Positions 1-10,200 of a DNA stretch of 64,000 nucleotides are shown piece by piece. The notes below the pieces were generated by a model. It did not search any database and was not told the DNA's origin. It was given only the letters and a program-made list of their open reading frames with translations. Position numbers and translations under genes: made by a program. Each line of letters opens with the position of its first letter. Positions within the stretch are counted from its first letter, which is position 1. This DNA is from Algibacter sp. L3A6 (GTDB taxonomy: Bacteria > Bacteroidota > Bacteroidia > Flavobacteriales > Flavobacteriaceae). The DNA lies in contig NZ_CP047030.1 in NCBI RefSeq assembly GCF_009796825.1, positions 4,462,501-4,526,500 of the forward strand, in the 5' to 3' direction.

Positions 1-79
1 AATTTGTATTATTTTCAATGAAAACCTCAACATAATGTAAGTTTTTATTTTAACAGTAAAATACAGAACAACCTTAACA

Positions 80-93
80 GCAAACGTTTGTTG
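80..93. promoter_or_regulatory. Putative LacI operator before the first lacI gene
   Basis: A palindromic core CAAACGTTTG sits at 81-90, 11 bases before the ATG of the LacI-family gene. The same core recurs at 10431-10444 and 12497-12512 in front of two other genes of the locus. Binding by the LacI protein and autoregulation are inferred. I could not place a convincing -7 box for this gene. Confidence 0.6.
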
Positions 94-101
94 TATTTAA
101 T

Positions 102-1124
102 ATGAAGAACACTAGAATAACCTTAAAAGATTTAGCTAAAGAATTAAACCTATCGCCCTCTACCATATCTAGAGCTTTAGCTAACAATCCTGCCATTAGT
201 GATTCTACAAAAAAGAAGGTCCAAAAACGGGCTGAAGAATTAGGCTTTATACCTAACTCTATTGCTTCGAGTTTTAGAAAGAAAAAAACGCAAACTATAG
301 GTGTTATTGTCCCTCGAATTGATATCCATTTCCACTCACTGGTTATAAGCGGCATTGAAGAGTTTGCATACAACAACGGCTATAATGTTACCATATTTCA
401 ATCTAAAGACTCGCTTAAAAGAGAAAAGGAAATTATAAAAATTCTTCAAAATAAAATGGTTGATGGCGTTATTGTATGCTTAGGTATAGAAACTAAAAAC
501 TGTGATCATTTTAAAAAAATCAATAAACTAGGTATTCCGCTAGTTTTTTATGATCGTGTACCGACTGATTTTGATGCCAATAAAATAATTATAAACGATT
601 TTGAATCGGCCTATTTAGCGACTGAACATCTTATTAAAAATGGTTGCAACCGAATTGGTCATATTTCTGGTAGCCAAACCACTAACATATTTAAAGCACG
701 TTTAGAAGGATATAAAGCAGCTCTGAAACATTACAAATTACCTATAGAAGAATCATTAATATTATTCACCAATAACCTTAGTTATGACGAAGGTGTAGCG
801 TGTGCCGAAACATACTTAAAAAGCCCATTAAAACCAGATGGTATATTTTGTGCTAACGATTATACAGCAGTAAGTGTAATTCAAGTATTTAGAAAAGCCA
901 AAATAAATATTCCTGAAGATGTGGCTATTGTTGGTTTTAGTAATTATCCTATTTCTAAAATTATAGAACCTCATTTAACAACTATTAATGACCGTGCTTT
1001 TCAAATGGGAGAAGCAGCCACCAAATTATTAATTCGCCAAATTGAAGAAAAGGATGAATCTATAGTATCTGAAACTATTACTTTAAAAACAGAACTGATA
1101 GTTCGTGAGTCTAGTACAAGGTAA
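102..1124 (+). CDS. LacI-family transcriptional regulator
   Basis: This is a 340-residue protein of typical LacI/GalR length. The N-terminal helix-turn-helix begins ITLKDLAKELNLSPSTISRAL (about residues 6-26) and is followed by a hinge around residues 45-60. A periplasmic-binding-protein-like sensor domain runs from about residue 62 (TIGVIVPRID) to the end, with the typical phrases GVIVCLG, DGIFCANDYTA and VAIVGFSN. The start is an ATG just after a CAAACGTTTG palindrome. It is convergent with the GH20 gene that follows. Shared palindromes at the susC and sulfotransferase promoters suggest it represses this glycan locus and its own gene. The inducer is unknown; a GlcNAc-type sugar or oligosaccharide is a reasonable guess from the neighbours. 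Confidence 0.93.
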   Translation: MKNTRITLKDLAKELNLSPSTISRALANNPAISDSTKKKVQKRAEELGFIPNSIASSFRKKKTQTIGVIVPRIDIHFHSLVISGIEEFAYNNGYNVTIFQSKDSLKREKEIIKILQNKMVDGVIVCLGIETKNCDHFKKINKLGIPLVFYDRVPTDFDANKIIINDFESAYLATEHLIKNGCNRIGHISGSQTTNIFKARLEGYKAALKHYKLPIEESLILFTNNLSYDEGVACAETYLKSPLKPDGIFCANDYTAVSVIQVFRKAKINIPEDVAIVGFSNYPISKIIEPHLTTINDRAFQMGEAATKLLIRQIEEKDESIVSETITLKTELIVRESSTR

Positions 1125-1150
1125 TAATTTCAGACCATATAGTTGTTTTA

Positions 1151-2710
1151 TTATTTTAATTTAGCCAATCGATCATAAAGCGTATGAACAGCTTGTACTC
1201 GTAATTTATTCTGTTCTTCTAGTTCTGCATCATAAAGAAATCCTTTATTAAGCGCTATAAATCTTTTGTCTAACTGCTTAGCATCTTCTAAAATAACATC
1301 TAATTCTTTAAGTAATATTGGTACTTGAGACCTGGTGAAATCCGGTGCATTATATTTAATATCTACCGCTTTAAAATCTAAATAATGCACTCTTAAATCG
1401 GCCATTAATTTAAACTGATTAAATTCTGCTTCATGGCGTTTTGGTTTTAATTTTACCAGTTCGTCTCTAAGCACATTATATTTAGCTTTAACTGCTGCCA
1501 CGCTTTCACTTTTAGCTGGCTTTCCGTAGCTTACAAGTTCCGGTTCAGCTAATAAAAAATTCCAAAATTTTAGTCCGTCTTTCTTGCTAAAACCAAACCT
1601 ATTTTTGGCATATTCTATTACAAAATCTTCAGGTTTTATAGGTGTTTTCAGGTTGATAGCTTCGGCATAACTTGCCATTAAAATTCTAAAACCAGATAAT
1701 GGATATGTATTTCTAATTTGAACCATATCTACCACATCATAATTAACATCCCAAGTAAACCCATAAACGCCTGAAGTAGACCAAGAGGTTAAAACCATGC
1801 CTTCATATCCTGCTTCTCTTGCATACGGAATAAATTCTTTCTGGTTTTTAAAATGCGTTGCCCAATCTGTAACATACCAATTATCTGGATGCGACCTAAT
1901 AGCGGGAGCTCCCCAAAACGTAAAGCCCAATTCTTGAAGTTTGGGTATATCTCCAAAATGGTTTATTCTCCATCCATAATTCCAATCTATAAAAATAGTT
2001 TCTTTTGGTAAATCGGCTGCTGCTTCGGGATGTTTCAAAATAATATCAGCCCACATCACTGGCTTCTTACCTAAGTCAATAACGAGTTCGGTTATCATCT
2101 TCATGTAATCTACAAATAATTTCGATTTCCCTTCTTCCTTTACCTTTAATTGACATTTTTCGCAGTGCCCCAACAAATAAGTTTCATCGCCACCAATATG
2201 AATATAATCTGAATTATGAGTTTTTACCAAATCGGAAAACAAATCCTTAAAAAGCGCTTTACTTTCCATAGCTTCCATAGGGCATAATTGCGAAATATCT
2301 TTTCTATCTTCTTTTAAGTTGTTATATCTCGGGTTTCTTAAAATGTACTCTACATGCCCCAAACTTTGTTGCAAGGGAATCACTTTAATTCCTAAACTAT
2401 CACAGTGTGCAATAAAATCTTTTACCTCTTGTGGTGTATATGAGTATTTGTTAGATATCACAGCATGTTTTTCATAAGGATAAGTACCTTCCCACTCCAT
2501 AACCAAGGTATTAATACCCATCTCGGAAAGCTCGTCCGCAAGCGTTTTAAGCGCTTCAGGCGTCATTACTTGTATACGAAGGTCCAAATGAAAACCTTTT
2601 ACTTTAAAATCTTCGGTAGAAGCTACTGTTTGTGCATTAATATTAAACGAAGTAGTGAGCATAACACTTAATAGTAACAAATATTTTAATATATTTTTAT
2701 AATTCATCAT
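1151..2710 (-). CDS. GH20 beta-N-acetylhexosaminidase, exported
   Basis: This 519-residue protein has a Sec signal peptide (hydrophobic residues 7-24, ending NINAQ). The GH20 signature HIGGDE lies at residues 171-176. D175-E176 match the Asp/Glu pair that positions the 2-acetamido group and acts as general acid in GH20. The TIM barrel starts almost directly after the signal peptide, so the usual N-terminal GH20b domain is missing; this short form is known in Bacteroidota. It probably removes terminal GlcNAc or GalNAc in the periplasm. It follows the NagB-like gene by 44 bases if read from ATG 2710, so the two likely form one transcript. Substrate linkage cannot be read from the sequence. Confidence 0.9.
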   Translation of the reverse strand: MMNYKNILKYLLLLSVMLTTSFNINAQTVASTEDFKVKGFHLDLRIQVMTPEALKTLADELSEMGINTLVMEWEGTYPYEKHAVISNKYSYTPQEVKDFIAHCDSLGIKVIPLQQSLGHVEYILRNPRYNNLKEDRKDISQLCPMEAMESKALFKDLFSDLVKTHNSDYIHIGGDETYLLGHCEKCQLKVKEEGKSKLFVDYMKMITELVIDLGKKPVMWADIILKHPEAAADLPKETIFIDWNYGWRINHFGDIPKLQELGFTFWGAPAIRSHPDNWYVTDWATHFKNQKEFIPYAREAGYEGMVLTSWSTSGVYGFTWDVNYDVVDMVQIRNTYPLSGFRILMASYAEAINLKTPIKPEDFVIEYAKNRFGFSKKDGLKFWNFLLAEPELVSYGKPAKSESVAAVKAKYNVLRDELVKLKPKRHEAEFNQFKLMADLRVHYLDFKAVDIKYNAPDFTRSQVPILLKELDVILEDAKQLDKRFIALNKGFLYDAELEEQNKLRVQAVHTLYDRLAKLK

Positions 2711-2754
2711 ATCCTTATCTACAATTTATCTTAGGGCTTAAAGTTAATTTTTAA

Positions 2755-3516
2755 TTATGCATTTTGTAACAACTCTACCCCTTTGTACGCTTTTTTATCA
2801 AAATAATAACTACAATCGGCATGCGTAGTAAGTATAGAAGCAGGACAAGCGGTGTTAACAGGCTCTGTAAGTGCATTTTTTACAGCATCACTTTTATTAG
2901 TTCCTAAAACCACGCAAAACAAATGTTTACCTTTTAATAGCGTAGGTATGGTTAATGTTATTGCATTTTGAGGCACCTTTTCGAAAGACTCGAAACAACC
3001 ATCATTAACTTGCTGTATGCGACATGCATCATCTAACTCTACGACTTTTACTATTTCCGGATCATTAAAATCGGCTACATGCGGATCATTAAAGGCCAAA
3101 TGCCCATTCTCTCCTATCCCTAAACAAACAATATCAATAGGTCCTTCTTCTAACAAATTGGTATACCTTTTTATCTCTTCTGATACATTATTATTCACAT
3201 TAATTATGTTTTTATGTAAAGGCACTTTTGAAAAAATGTTTTTTTCTAAATAAGAAGAAAATAATTGTGGTGAATTAGGTTCTAGCCCTATATATTCATC
3301 CATATGAAACGCGACTATCTTATTCCATGCAATCAATTTCGATTGTGTTAAGTACTCCAGCATAGAATCTTGAGATGGTGCTGCTGCAAATACTATCCGT
3401 ATCTTTTCTTTTGTTTTTTGTAATTTAACGATACACGCTTCAACTGCTTTTCCTGCAGCAATACCTGTTGTGGCCTTGTTAGAAAGAACGTTTATATTCT
3501 GTGTAAAATCTAGCAT
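2755..3516 (-). CDS. NagB-like glucosamine-6-phosphate deaminase family protein
   Basis: I start this protein at ATG 3516 (MLDFTQNINV), giving about 253 residues. The longer reading from 3561 adds a hydrophobic stretch that does not fit a cytoplasmic sugar isomerase. Family motifs are clear: AFHMDEYIGL (the NagB MDEY motif) and LGIGENGHLAFNDP (the loop around catalytic His). NagB converts glucosamine-6-phosphate to fructose-6-phosphate and ammonia. Where NagB usually has NEP after the HxxF motif, this protein has NDP, so the residue that assists ring opening is Asp rather than Glu. A second NagB domain is encoded at 12560-14488, so this paralogue may act on another sugar phosphate. It precedes the GH20 gene. 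Confidence 0.82.
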   Translation of the reverse strand: MLDFTQNINVLSNKATTGIAAGKAVEACIVKLQKTKEKIRIVFAAAPSQDSMLEYLTQSKLIAWNKIVAFHMDEYIGLEPNSPQLFSSYLEKNIFSKVPLHKNIINVNNNVSEEIKRYTNLLEEGPIDIVCLGIGENGHLAFNDPHVADFNDPEIVKVVELDDACRIQQVNDGCFESFEKVPQNAITLTIPTLLKGKHLFCVVLGTNKSDAVKNALTEPVNTACPASILTTHADCSYYFDKKAYKGVELLQNA

Positions 3517-3573
3517 TTCTTTATTAAAAATTATTATTAAAACACAGCGTAGGTGCTTCATGTTAGGTTAGAA

Positions 3574-3609
3574 AAATTCTGGCCGGTAAGCTAATACCAA
3601 CCAGAATTT
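3574..3609 (-). terminator. Hairpin after the GH16-like gene
   Basis: AAATTCTGG at 3574-3582 pairs perfectly with CCAGAATTT at 3601-3609. A run of A on the plus strand (T on the minus transcript) follows. It lies 35 bases past the stop of the GH16-like gene, so it probably ends the susC-susD operon, perhaps with partial read-through to nagB and GH20. Confidence 0.5.
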
Positions 3610-3643
3610 ATATAATTGCAGACTAATTCAATAATTATAAAAC

Positions 3644-4390
3644 TTACAGTATTTCTACACAATCTATAATCATTTCTGCGGGTAGATTATTTGTTGGGGC
3701 ATTCCCTCTAAACAACCAAAGATTTATTTTTAATTTTTCATCATTTTCAGGAGGAATATCACTTCCTGTATATACCCATGTACTAATTACATCTTCTGTA
3801 TTAGGTTGCAAAGTATGTCCATAGTAACTTGCAAATTCTATGCTACCCGCTTGCCAATCAAAGAAATGCGTTGATAAGTCGCTTTTCAAATTTAAATCGT
3901 AACGCGTTTTATTACCCACATTATCTGAAGGTTGAATTGCAAATTGAGAGTCCTGATTTTCAGACTGAGACCATTTAGAAAACTCTATATCGATCTCTTC
4001 ATTATCGTTTTTATACGTAAAAAGTCCGCCCACAACGTTTTCATCCAATTGGTCTACTCTACTCGCTACATAAAAAACATACTTTTTGTAACCTTGAGAT
4101 AGACGTAGTGTGACTCCTGAACAGTACCAATAACCACCTTTTTGTACAATTTTTAAGTGTAATCGGCCTTCATCATCTACCCAAACATTATCTTCTGAAT
4201 CTGAAAACAAATTAGGACCTGGGCCTTGTTTAGCATCATCGGAAGTCCTTACTATCCATTCATAACCCGAAAAATTAATGATTCGCGTTATGGGCTCAAT
4301 GGGTTGAATGTTTTCATCCTTGGGTGAACTGCAAGAGCTAATGGCTAATAATATTATTACTATATAATGCATAGGGCTATTAATTTTCAT
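3644..4390 (-). CDS. GH16-fold lipoprotein, possible endo-glycanase
   Basis: This is a 248-residue lipoprotein: residues 8-20 are hydrophobic and end in the lipobox AISSC (Cys20). The mature part reads like a single concanavalin-type jelly roll, with GYEWIVRTSDD, NVWVDDEGRLHLKI and VFYVASRVDQLDENVVGG strands. The key piece is EEIDIEFSKW, which fits the GH16 ExDxE motif (E-I-D-I-E) without the beta-bulge residue. GH16 enzymes cut beta-1,3 or beta-1,4 glucans and galactans, and some cut keratan-type or poly-LacNAc chains. Next to GH20 and NagB, a LacNAc-containing substrate is possible but not shown. It is the last gene of the susC operon, 17 bases after the FAS1/DNRLRE gene. A binding-only role is also possible. 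Confidence 0.65.
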   Translation of the reverse strand: MKINSPMHYIVIILLAISSCSSPKDENIQPIEPITRIINFSGYEWIVRTSDDAKQGPGPNLFSDSEDNVWVDDEGRLHLKIVQKGGYWYCSGVTLRLSQGYKKYVFYVASRVDQLDENVVGGLFTYKNDNEEIDIEFSKWSQSENQDSQFAIQPSDNVGNKTRYDLNLKSDLSTHFFDWQAGSIEFASYYGHTLQPNTEDVISTWVYTGSDIPPENDEKLKINLWLFRGNAPTNNLPAEMIIDCVEIL

Positions 4391-4407
4391 GTGTTAGGCT
4401 ACTAGCA

Positions 4408-5853
4408 CTATTGCACTGTTATATTTATATTGAAAGCATCTAAAGTTGCTCCAGCTTTATCTTTTCCATCAACTATAATAGTATCTTCAGTTCCAGTACC
4501 GTTATTAATGTAAACCACATTCATGGCATCAATATCTTCTTGTGTAAAAGTTTCTCCAACTTGTAAAACACTTGCACCTCTAATTAACCAACCGTTTAGT
4601 GGTGCTTGCTGAATTGTAAAACTAACATCGGCCGGTATAGATCCAGAAACTTCTAAAACATCATTGTTCAAAGCATAAGCTTCTCCACTATTCACCATAA
4701 ACCCTGTGTTTTTTTCGATTATTAAAGTTGTACCTCCAGAAGCATATCGTGCAATTAACATAGGCGCAAAGAATCCGCCAGTATTTTCTTTAGAATGGAA
4801 CTCATCGGTTTCATCTTTACCAGCTTCTTGATCTACCATAAGCGAAATAAGCCCATTTTGATCTAAACCGTTATAATAATCAATGATATCAAATTCAAAT
4901 TTATCTACTTTTGATGATGTTATTGTAGATATAGGTTCGGTGGTAGGAAAGTTAGCATTATCAAAAGTTAATCCCATTTCCGTCCATGAGGTATCTTCTA
5001 CATTATAAACATCTACATCAATTCCTTTTGCGGCTGTAAAACTTACTGCTAATTCAAGTTTTAAATCGACTATAACTCCTTCTTTTGTAAAATCTTCTAG
5101 GTTATACATTAGAAAAACCTTTCTATCATAACCTCCACTACCAGTCACATTTTTTAATCTCATACGTACATCAGCACCATAATTACGTCCAGAATTGCTT
5201 CCACCATTAACATAAGTATCTGCTATTGGAAATATAGTATCTCTTACTATATCGTCAGGCCCCTCTACACTTGTAGAACGTGCTGAAAAATAAACTATAG
5301 ATGGTAAAATATGAATAACACCGTTGGTTGCTTTTAAGTTGGAAGTAAAAATGCTCCATTGTTTATTGGTGCCTTCATTTACTAACCCCATATAACCACT
5401 AGTTCGTGATAAAAAAATGGTTTGACCATTTTCACTCATGTATGGCAACGGATTATTGCTTTCTGAAATATTTGGATCATCAAAAGACACTGTAGCATTT
5501 ACCACATGATATTTTATAGTATTACGCAAAATTGGCACTGGCACTTCAGACAAATCTGCATATGCGTTATCCTCGAGATACTCTTCAAATGCCAAGTTTG
5601 AAGGCGCTATAAATGTTTTGTTAGCACTAGACTCGTACAAACTTTCTGTGTTTGTAAGTTTTATAGCTTCTTCAAAGAGACTTAAAGAGTCTGTTGCTTG
5701 TATATATTCCCAAGCATTTACACCTAACGAAGCATTAGAGTTTGAATTCTGATATGAAAAATTCTCTTGAATTTCACAACTGTGAAACAAACTTGTTACG
5801 CCAGCAAATAAAACTGCCATAGTAACATATAAAATTGGTTTATTATTTTTCAT
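4408..5853 (-). CDS. SusE-position surface lipoprotein with FAS1 and DNRLRE domains
   Basis: This 481-residue protein has a signal peptide ending at a lipobox-like FHSC (Cys26). A fasciclin-like (FAS1) domain covers about residues 45-190 (EYIQATDSLSLFEEAIK, TFIAPSNLAFEEYL, TNGVIHILPSIVYF). Then comes a DNRLRE-type beta-sandwich, about 205-370, starting IFPIADTYVNGG with RVGDVRM-like strands and DRKVFLMYNL. The C-terminal 90 residues resemble a cadherin-like/CSPG repeat (GWLIRGASVLQVGETFTQEDID). It sits directly after SusD where SusE/SusF-type glycan-binding proteins usually lie, so cell-surface capture of the substrate is inferred. No catalytic motif is visible. Confidence 0.7.
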   Translation of the reverse strand: MKNNKPILYVTMAVLFAGVTSLFHSCEIQENFSYQNSNSNASLGVNAWEYIQATDSLSLFEEAIKLTNTESLYESSANKTFIAPSNLAFEEYLEDNAYADLSEVPVPILRNTIKYHVVNATVSFDDPNISESNNPLPYMSENGQTIFLSRTSGYMGLVNEGTNKQWSIFTSNLKATNGVIHILPSIVYFSARSTSVEGPDDIVRDTIFPIADTYVNGGSNSGRNYGADVRMRLKNVTGSGGYDRKVFLMYNLEDFTKEGVIVDLKLELAVSFTAAKGIDVDVYNVEDTSWTEMGLTFDNANFPTTEPISTITSSKVDKFEFDIIDYYNGLDQNGLISLMVDQEAGKDETDEFHSKENTGGFFAPMLIARYASGGTTLIIEKNTGFMVNSGEAYALNNDVLEVSGSIPADVSFTIQQAPLNGWLIRGASVLQVGETFTQEDIDAMNVVYINNGTGTEDTIIVDGKDKAGATLDAFNINITVQ

Positions 5854-5897
5854 TTTTTTTGAGTTTAAATTTTATTGAACAATAATGTTTCTTCAGA

Positions 5898-7268
5898 TTA
5901 TTTATAAAAATCATTCTGTTCTAAGCTAGGATTTCTATTTATCGCATCTTCATGAATAGGCCAAACAAGATTTGCCTCGTCACTTAATCCGTTAATTGGA
6001 TTCATGGTGCTTATAGCTTTTCCGGTACGAACTAAATCGAACCAACGATGTCCTTCAAAAGATAATTCAATTAATCTTTCATGTAATATTGCAGATTCTA
6101 AATCTCCATACAAGCCGTTTGCATCGGCTAGCGTTAGTTCTGTAATACCTGCTCTTTTTCTTATAGTATTTAATAAATCTAGAGCCTCAGTGGTTTCATT
6201 TAATTTATTATGAGCTTCTGCTTTTAAAAGCATAATGTCTGCTAACCTCACAAGAACAATATTATTAGCCGATGGGTCTGCACTTTCATCGCTAAAACCT
6301 TCTCCAAAGAATTTCCATATTTTTCGTGGATTCTCTTCTGTAGTATCCCAAATAAGATCTTTTCTTAAATCGTCATCTTCAAACGTATCTCTAAAAGATT
6401 CACTTGGAAAATAATCACTATCAGCACCAATAGCATATAAAACACGTAAAGAATTGGTTTGCACATCATTATAGCCTACTTCAAAAATGCTTTCATTAGA
6501 GTATCCTGAAGTAAATATTCTTGACCAATCGTTTATAGGCACTAATGAATACAAACTATTGTCTATTACTTTTTCAGCAGATTCAACAGCATTTGCATAT
6601 TCATTTCTCCACATGTATACTTGTGTAAGGAATGCGTGAGCTGCACCTTTTGTTAAGAGTATTCTAGTATTATCTCCACCAAAATTATCTCTACAGTTTT
6701 CACTTGCAAAAATAAAATCTTCAACAATTTGATCGAGCACCAATTCTTGATCTGTTTTTGAAATAAAAAATTGTTGATCAACACTTTCGTAAGGTTCGGT
6801 AATTAATGGAACATCTCCCCATACTCTAACAGCATAGAAATAAGAGATTGCTCTTAAGGCTCTAGCTTGAGCAATAAGCTGTAAGCTAAATTCACTTTCA
6901 CCAGCAAAGACACCTGGTATATATTTAATAGCGTAATTTGCACGACTAATGGTTTCATAAATATTATTCCAACTTGCAGATGAAATATCTTGACTAAGAG
7001 TGTTTTGTTGTAACGCTAATGGATTGCCAGAATGATTTGTATTTACTGCATCAGCACGCCCCTCTCCCCAATAAGAAAAGTTAACTCGGAATGTAGATTG
7101 TAATGCATCATAAATACCATAAACACCGGCCTGAGCATCACTAGATGTTTGATAAAATCCTTGACCAGAAAAACTACTTACTGGATCCTTTTCTAAAACT
7201 TGTTCTGAACAGGATACCGCAAGACAAGCAAGAAGCCCTATTCCTATAATATTTTTTATGTATTTCAT
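5898..7268 (-). CDS. SusD-family glycan-binding lipoprotein
   Basis: This 456-residue lipoprotein has a signal peptide with lipobox AVSC (about Cys20). It has the SusD/RagB layout: an N-terminal NINJA-like region (SDAQAGVYGIYDALQ), TPR helices (AARALRAISYFYAVRVWGDVPL-like stretch near residues 130-155), and the C-terminal LNTIRKRAGI and HERLIELSFEGHRWFDLVRTG motifs. It forms the lid of the SusC transporter and binds oligosaccharide at the cell surface. It lies 12 bases downstream of susC, which is the standard pair. It ends with NPSLEQNDFYK, the usual SusD tail. Substrate is inferred from neighbours only. Confidence 0.95.
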   Translation of the reverse strand: MKYIKNIIGIGLLACLAVSCSEQVLEKDPVSSFSGQGFYQTSSDAQAGVYGIYDALQSTFRVNFSYWGEGRADAVNTNHSGNPLALQQNTLSQDISSASWNNIYETISRANYAIKYIPGVFAGESEFSLQLIAQARALRAISYFYAVRVWGDVPLITEPYESVDQQFFISKTDQELVLDQIVEDFIFASENCRDNFGGDNTRILLTKGAAHAFLTQVYMWRNEYANAVESAEKVIDNSLYSLVPINDWSRIFTSGYSNESIFEVGYNDVQTNSLRVLYAIGADSDYFPSESFRDTFEDDDLRKDLIWDTTEENPRKIWKFFGEGFSDESADPSANNIVLVRLADIMLLKAEAHNKLNETTEALDLLNTIRKRAGITELTLADANGLYGDLESAILHERLIELSFEGHRWFDLVRTGKAISTMNPINGLSDEANLVWPIHEDAINRNPSLEQNDFYK

Positions 7269-7280
7269 AATATTTTTATT

Positions 7281-10200
7281 TTAAAATCCAATATTTAAAC
7301 CTAACATGATGGTACGACTTTGCGGGTAAGACCCCTCGTCTACACCTTCTCTTAAACCACTATAAGAATTAACATCAGGATCGAAACCTGTATATTTTGT
7401 CCAAGTAATAACATTAAGTGCAGAAGCGTAAACTTCCACCTTTCTTAGGCCTAGATTAGACACTACAGCATCAGGAAAATTATACTTTAAATTTATATTT
7501 TTAAGTTTTATATAAGATCCATCTTCAACCCAACGGCTTTGAATTCTACTATCCGATTGTAAAGGATCGTCTTGAACAGGCTTTGGAAAATCTGTAACAT
7601 CACCTTGTTCTCTCCATCTATTTAATGCGTCTGTAGATAAGTTGTTATACCTTACAATAGAATTTCGTTGATGATTTATCTCACTATATATATCGTTTCC
7701 GTAAGAAAACTGAAAAAACACACCTAAACTAATGCCTTTATAAGAAAAGTTATTTGTAATCCCTCCAAAGAAATCTGGAGTAGCATCTCCAATAACTTGT
7801 CTGTCATTATTATCAATAATATTATTACCATCAACATCTTCCCAAATAGGATCTCCACCTTCAAACACAGCGCCTAAAGCACCGTTGGTAACTTGATTAA
7901 CGTTGTCTTCATCTCGTGAGTAAACACCATTAAATTTCCAACCATAAAACGTTCCTATTGGACTGCCTTCTTGTAAAATATGGTAGCTACCGTTTTGAAT
8001 AAAACCATTTGTTAATAAATCTTCAGGTAGCTCTGTAATTTGGTTGCGGTTAGAACTGATATTAAATCCAGTATCCCATTTAAATTCACCAACTAAATTA
8101 CGTGAGTTAAGCGATAATTCTATCCCTTTATTTTCAATACTCCCAATGTTTTGCGTTACATAAGAAAACCCTGTTGTTCTTGGTATTGGAACATTGTAAA
8201 GTAAATCTTCGGTAACTTTTAAATATACATCTGCATTGAATGTTATTCTATTTTTTAAGAAAGACAAATCTAAACCAGCATTATATTGTGTTGTTGTTTC
8301 CCATGATAAACCAGAGTTTGGCATTACTGATGGCGCAGCTCCAGAAAAATCTAAATAATTAGCACCAACAGCAAACTCTCCTTGTGCCGTATAGTTACCA
8401 ATAGACTCATTACCTGTTTGCCCAACACTTAAACGTATTTTAGCATCGTTTACAACTTCTATATTCTTAAAGAAATTCTCGTCTGAAAAACGCCATGCTA
8501 AAGAAGCCGATGGAAAATACCCAAATCTTTTATCTTCACCAAACCTTGAAGAGCCATCTGCACGAAGGTTTGCTTCAAACAAATATTTCCCTTTATAATC
8601 ATAAGACAATCTTCCAAAATAAGATAGTAATGAATGTTCTGTTGTAATGTTTACATCTTGATTAGAAATAGTTCCTGCTCCATTTAAGGTTGTTATATTA
8701 TCGCTAGAAAAGAACATACCATCTAATCCCGTTCTTTCATATTGCCAATTTTGAAAACTCATACCGGCTAGAGCTCCAAAATTATGATTTTCTCCAAACT
8801 GTTTATCCAATGTTAAAAAGGTTTCATTACCCCAAGTTAAATTATTTATAGCACGAACCTCACCGCTATTGTAACCTGCTCGATAATCTAGCGTAGACGG
8901 AAGAAATTTATCTTCTTTCATAGAAACATAATCTAAATTAACGTTACTACGCAGCTTTAATCCTTTTACAATATTATATTCAACATATTGATTTCCTATT
9001 ATACGATTACTTTTATTAAGGTTTGTGGCAAGTTCTGCTAAACCAACTGGATTTCTTCTTCCAAATTGATACCCATTATATGAACCATCTGGCAGATATA
9101 TTGCAAAAGTTGGAGGACGCACTAATAATTCTCTAATAATACTTAGGTTATTAGCACCCGCAGCATTAATTCGTTTATTAACGCCATTTGTATAAGATAT
9201 ACTTTGACCAAAAGTAAATTTGTCCGAAACTTTAAAATCAACATTTAAACGAGACGTAACTCTTTGGTAATTTGAATTTAAAATAATTCCATCCTGATCT
9301 AAAAAAGAAGAACTCCACGAATACTTAACATCATCTGTTCCACCACGTACGGCAAAATCTATTTTATGCTGAGGTGCAATTCTAAGCACTTCATCTTGCC
9401 AATCTACATCTCCACTATTTCTGGGGTTTAGAGAATCAATAACAATAGCATTAGGCTGTGTTGGGTTATCCATATTTCTATAAGAATCAATAACCGCATC
9501 CCTATATTGGCTCGCGTTTAAAACACTTAATTTACGCGTTAAACTACTAATACCAGTCGAAATATTAACATCTACTTGTGCTTTACCCGATTTCCCACGT
9601 TTCGTGGTTATTAAAACAACACCGTTTGCAGCTCGAGAACCATAAATAGCTGTAGACGCTGCATCTTTCAATATCTCAATAGATTGAATATCATTTGGGT
9701 TAATATCCGCTAACGGATTTAAACCAAAATTTTCTGTACCATTTAAAGTTGATAGAGAATTGGATTCTATTGGAACACCATCAACAACATAAAGCGGTGT
9801 ATTTCCAGAGTTTAAAGACGAATTCCCTCTCACCTTTATAGACATCCCTCCTCCTGGAGCACCTGAATTAGAAACAACTTGAACTCCAGCAGCTCTACCC
9901 TGTATTGCAGATATAGGATCTTGTAAATTAGATTCGCTAATATCGTCACTACTTATAGAAACTATAGAACCCGTTAAATTTCTTTTCTTTTTAACGCCAT
10001 AACCAACTATTACCAACTCATCAAGTTCATCAACGTCGGGAGATAAAGCGACGTTAATTTCTTTTTCGCTACCAATTTTAAGTTCCATATCAACATATCC
10101 TAAATATGTGAACAGTAAAACATCGTTAGGAGAAACATCACCTATACTGTAAACACCACTCATATCTGATGATACGCCTCTAATTGAGCCTTTTAGAATA

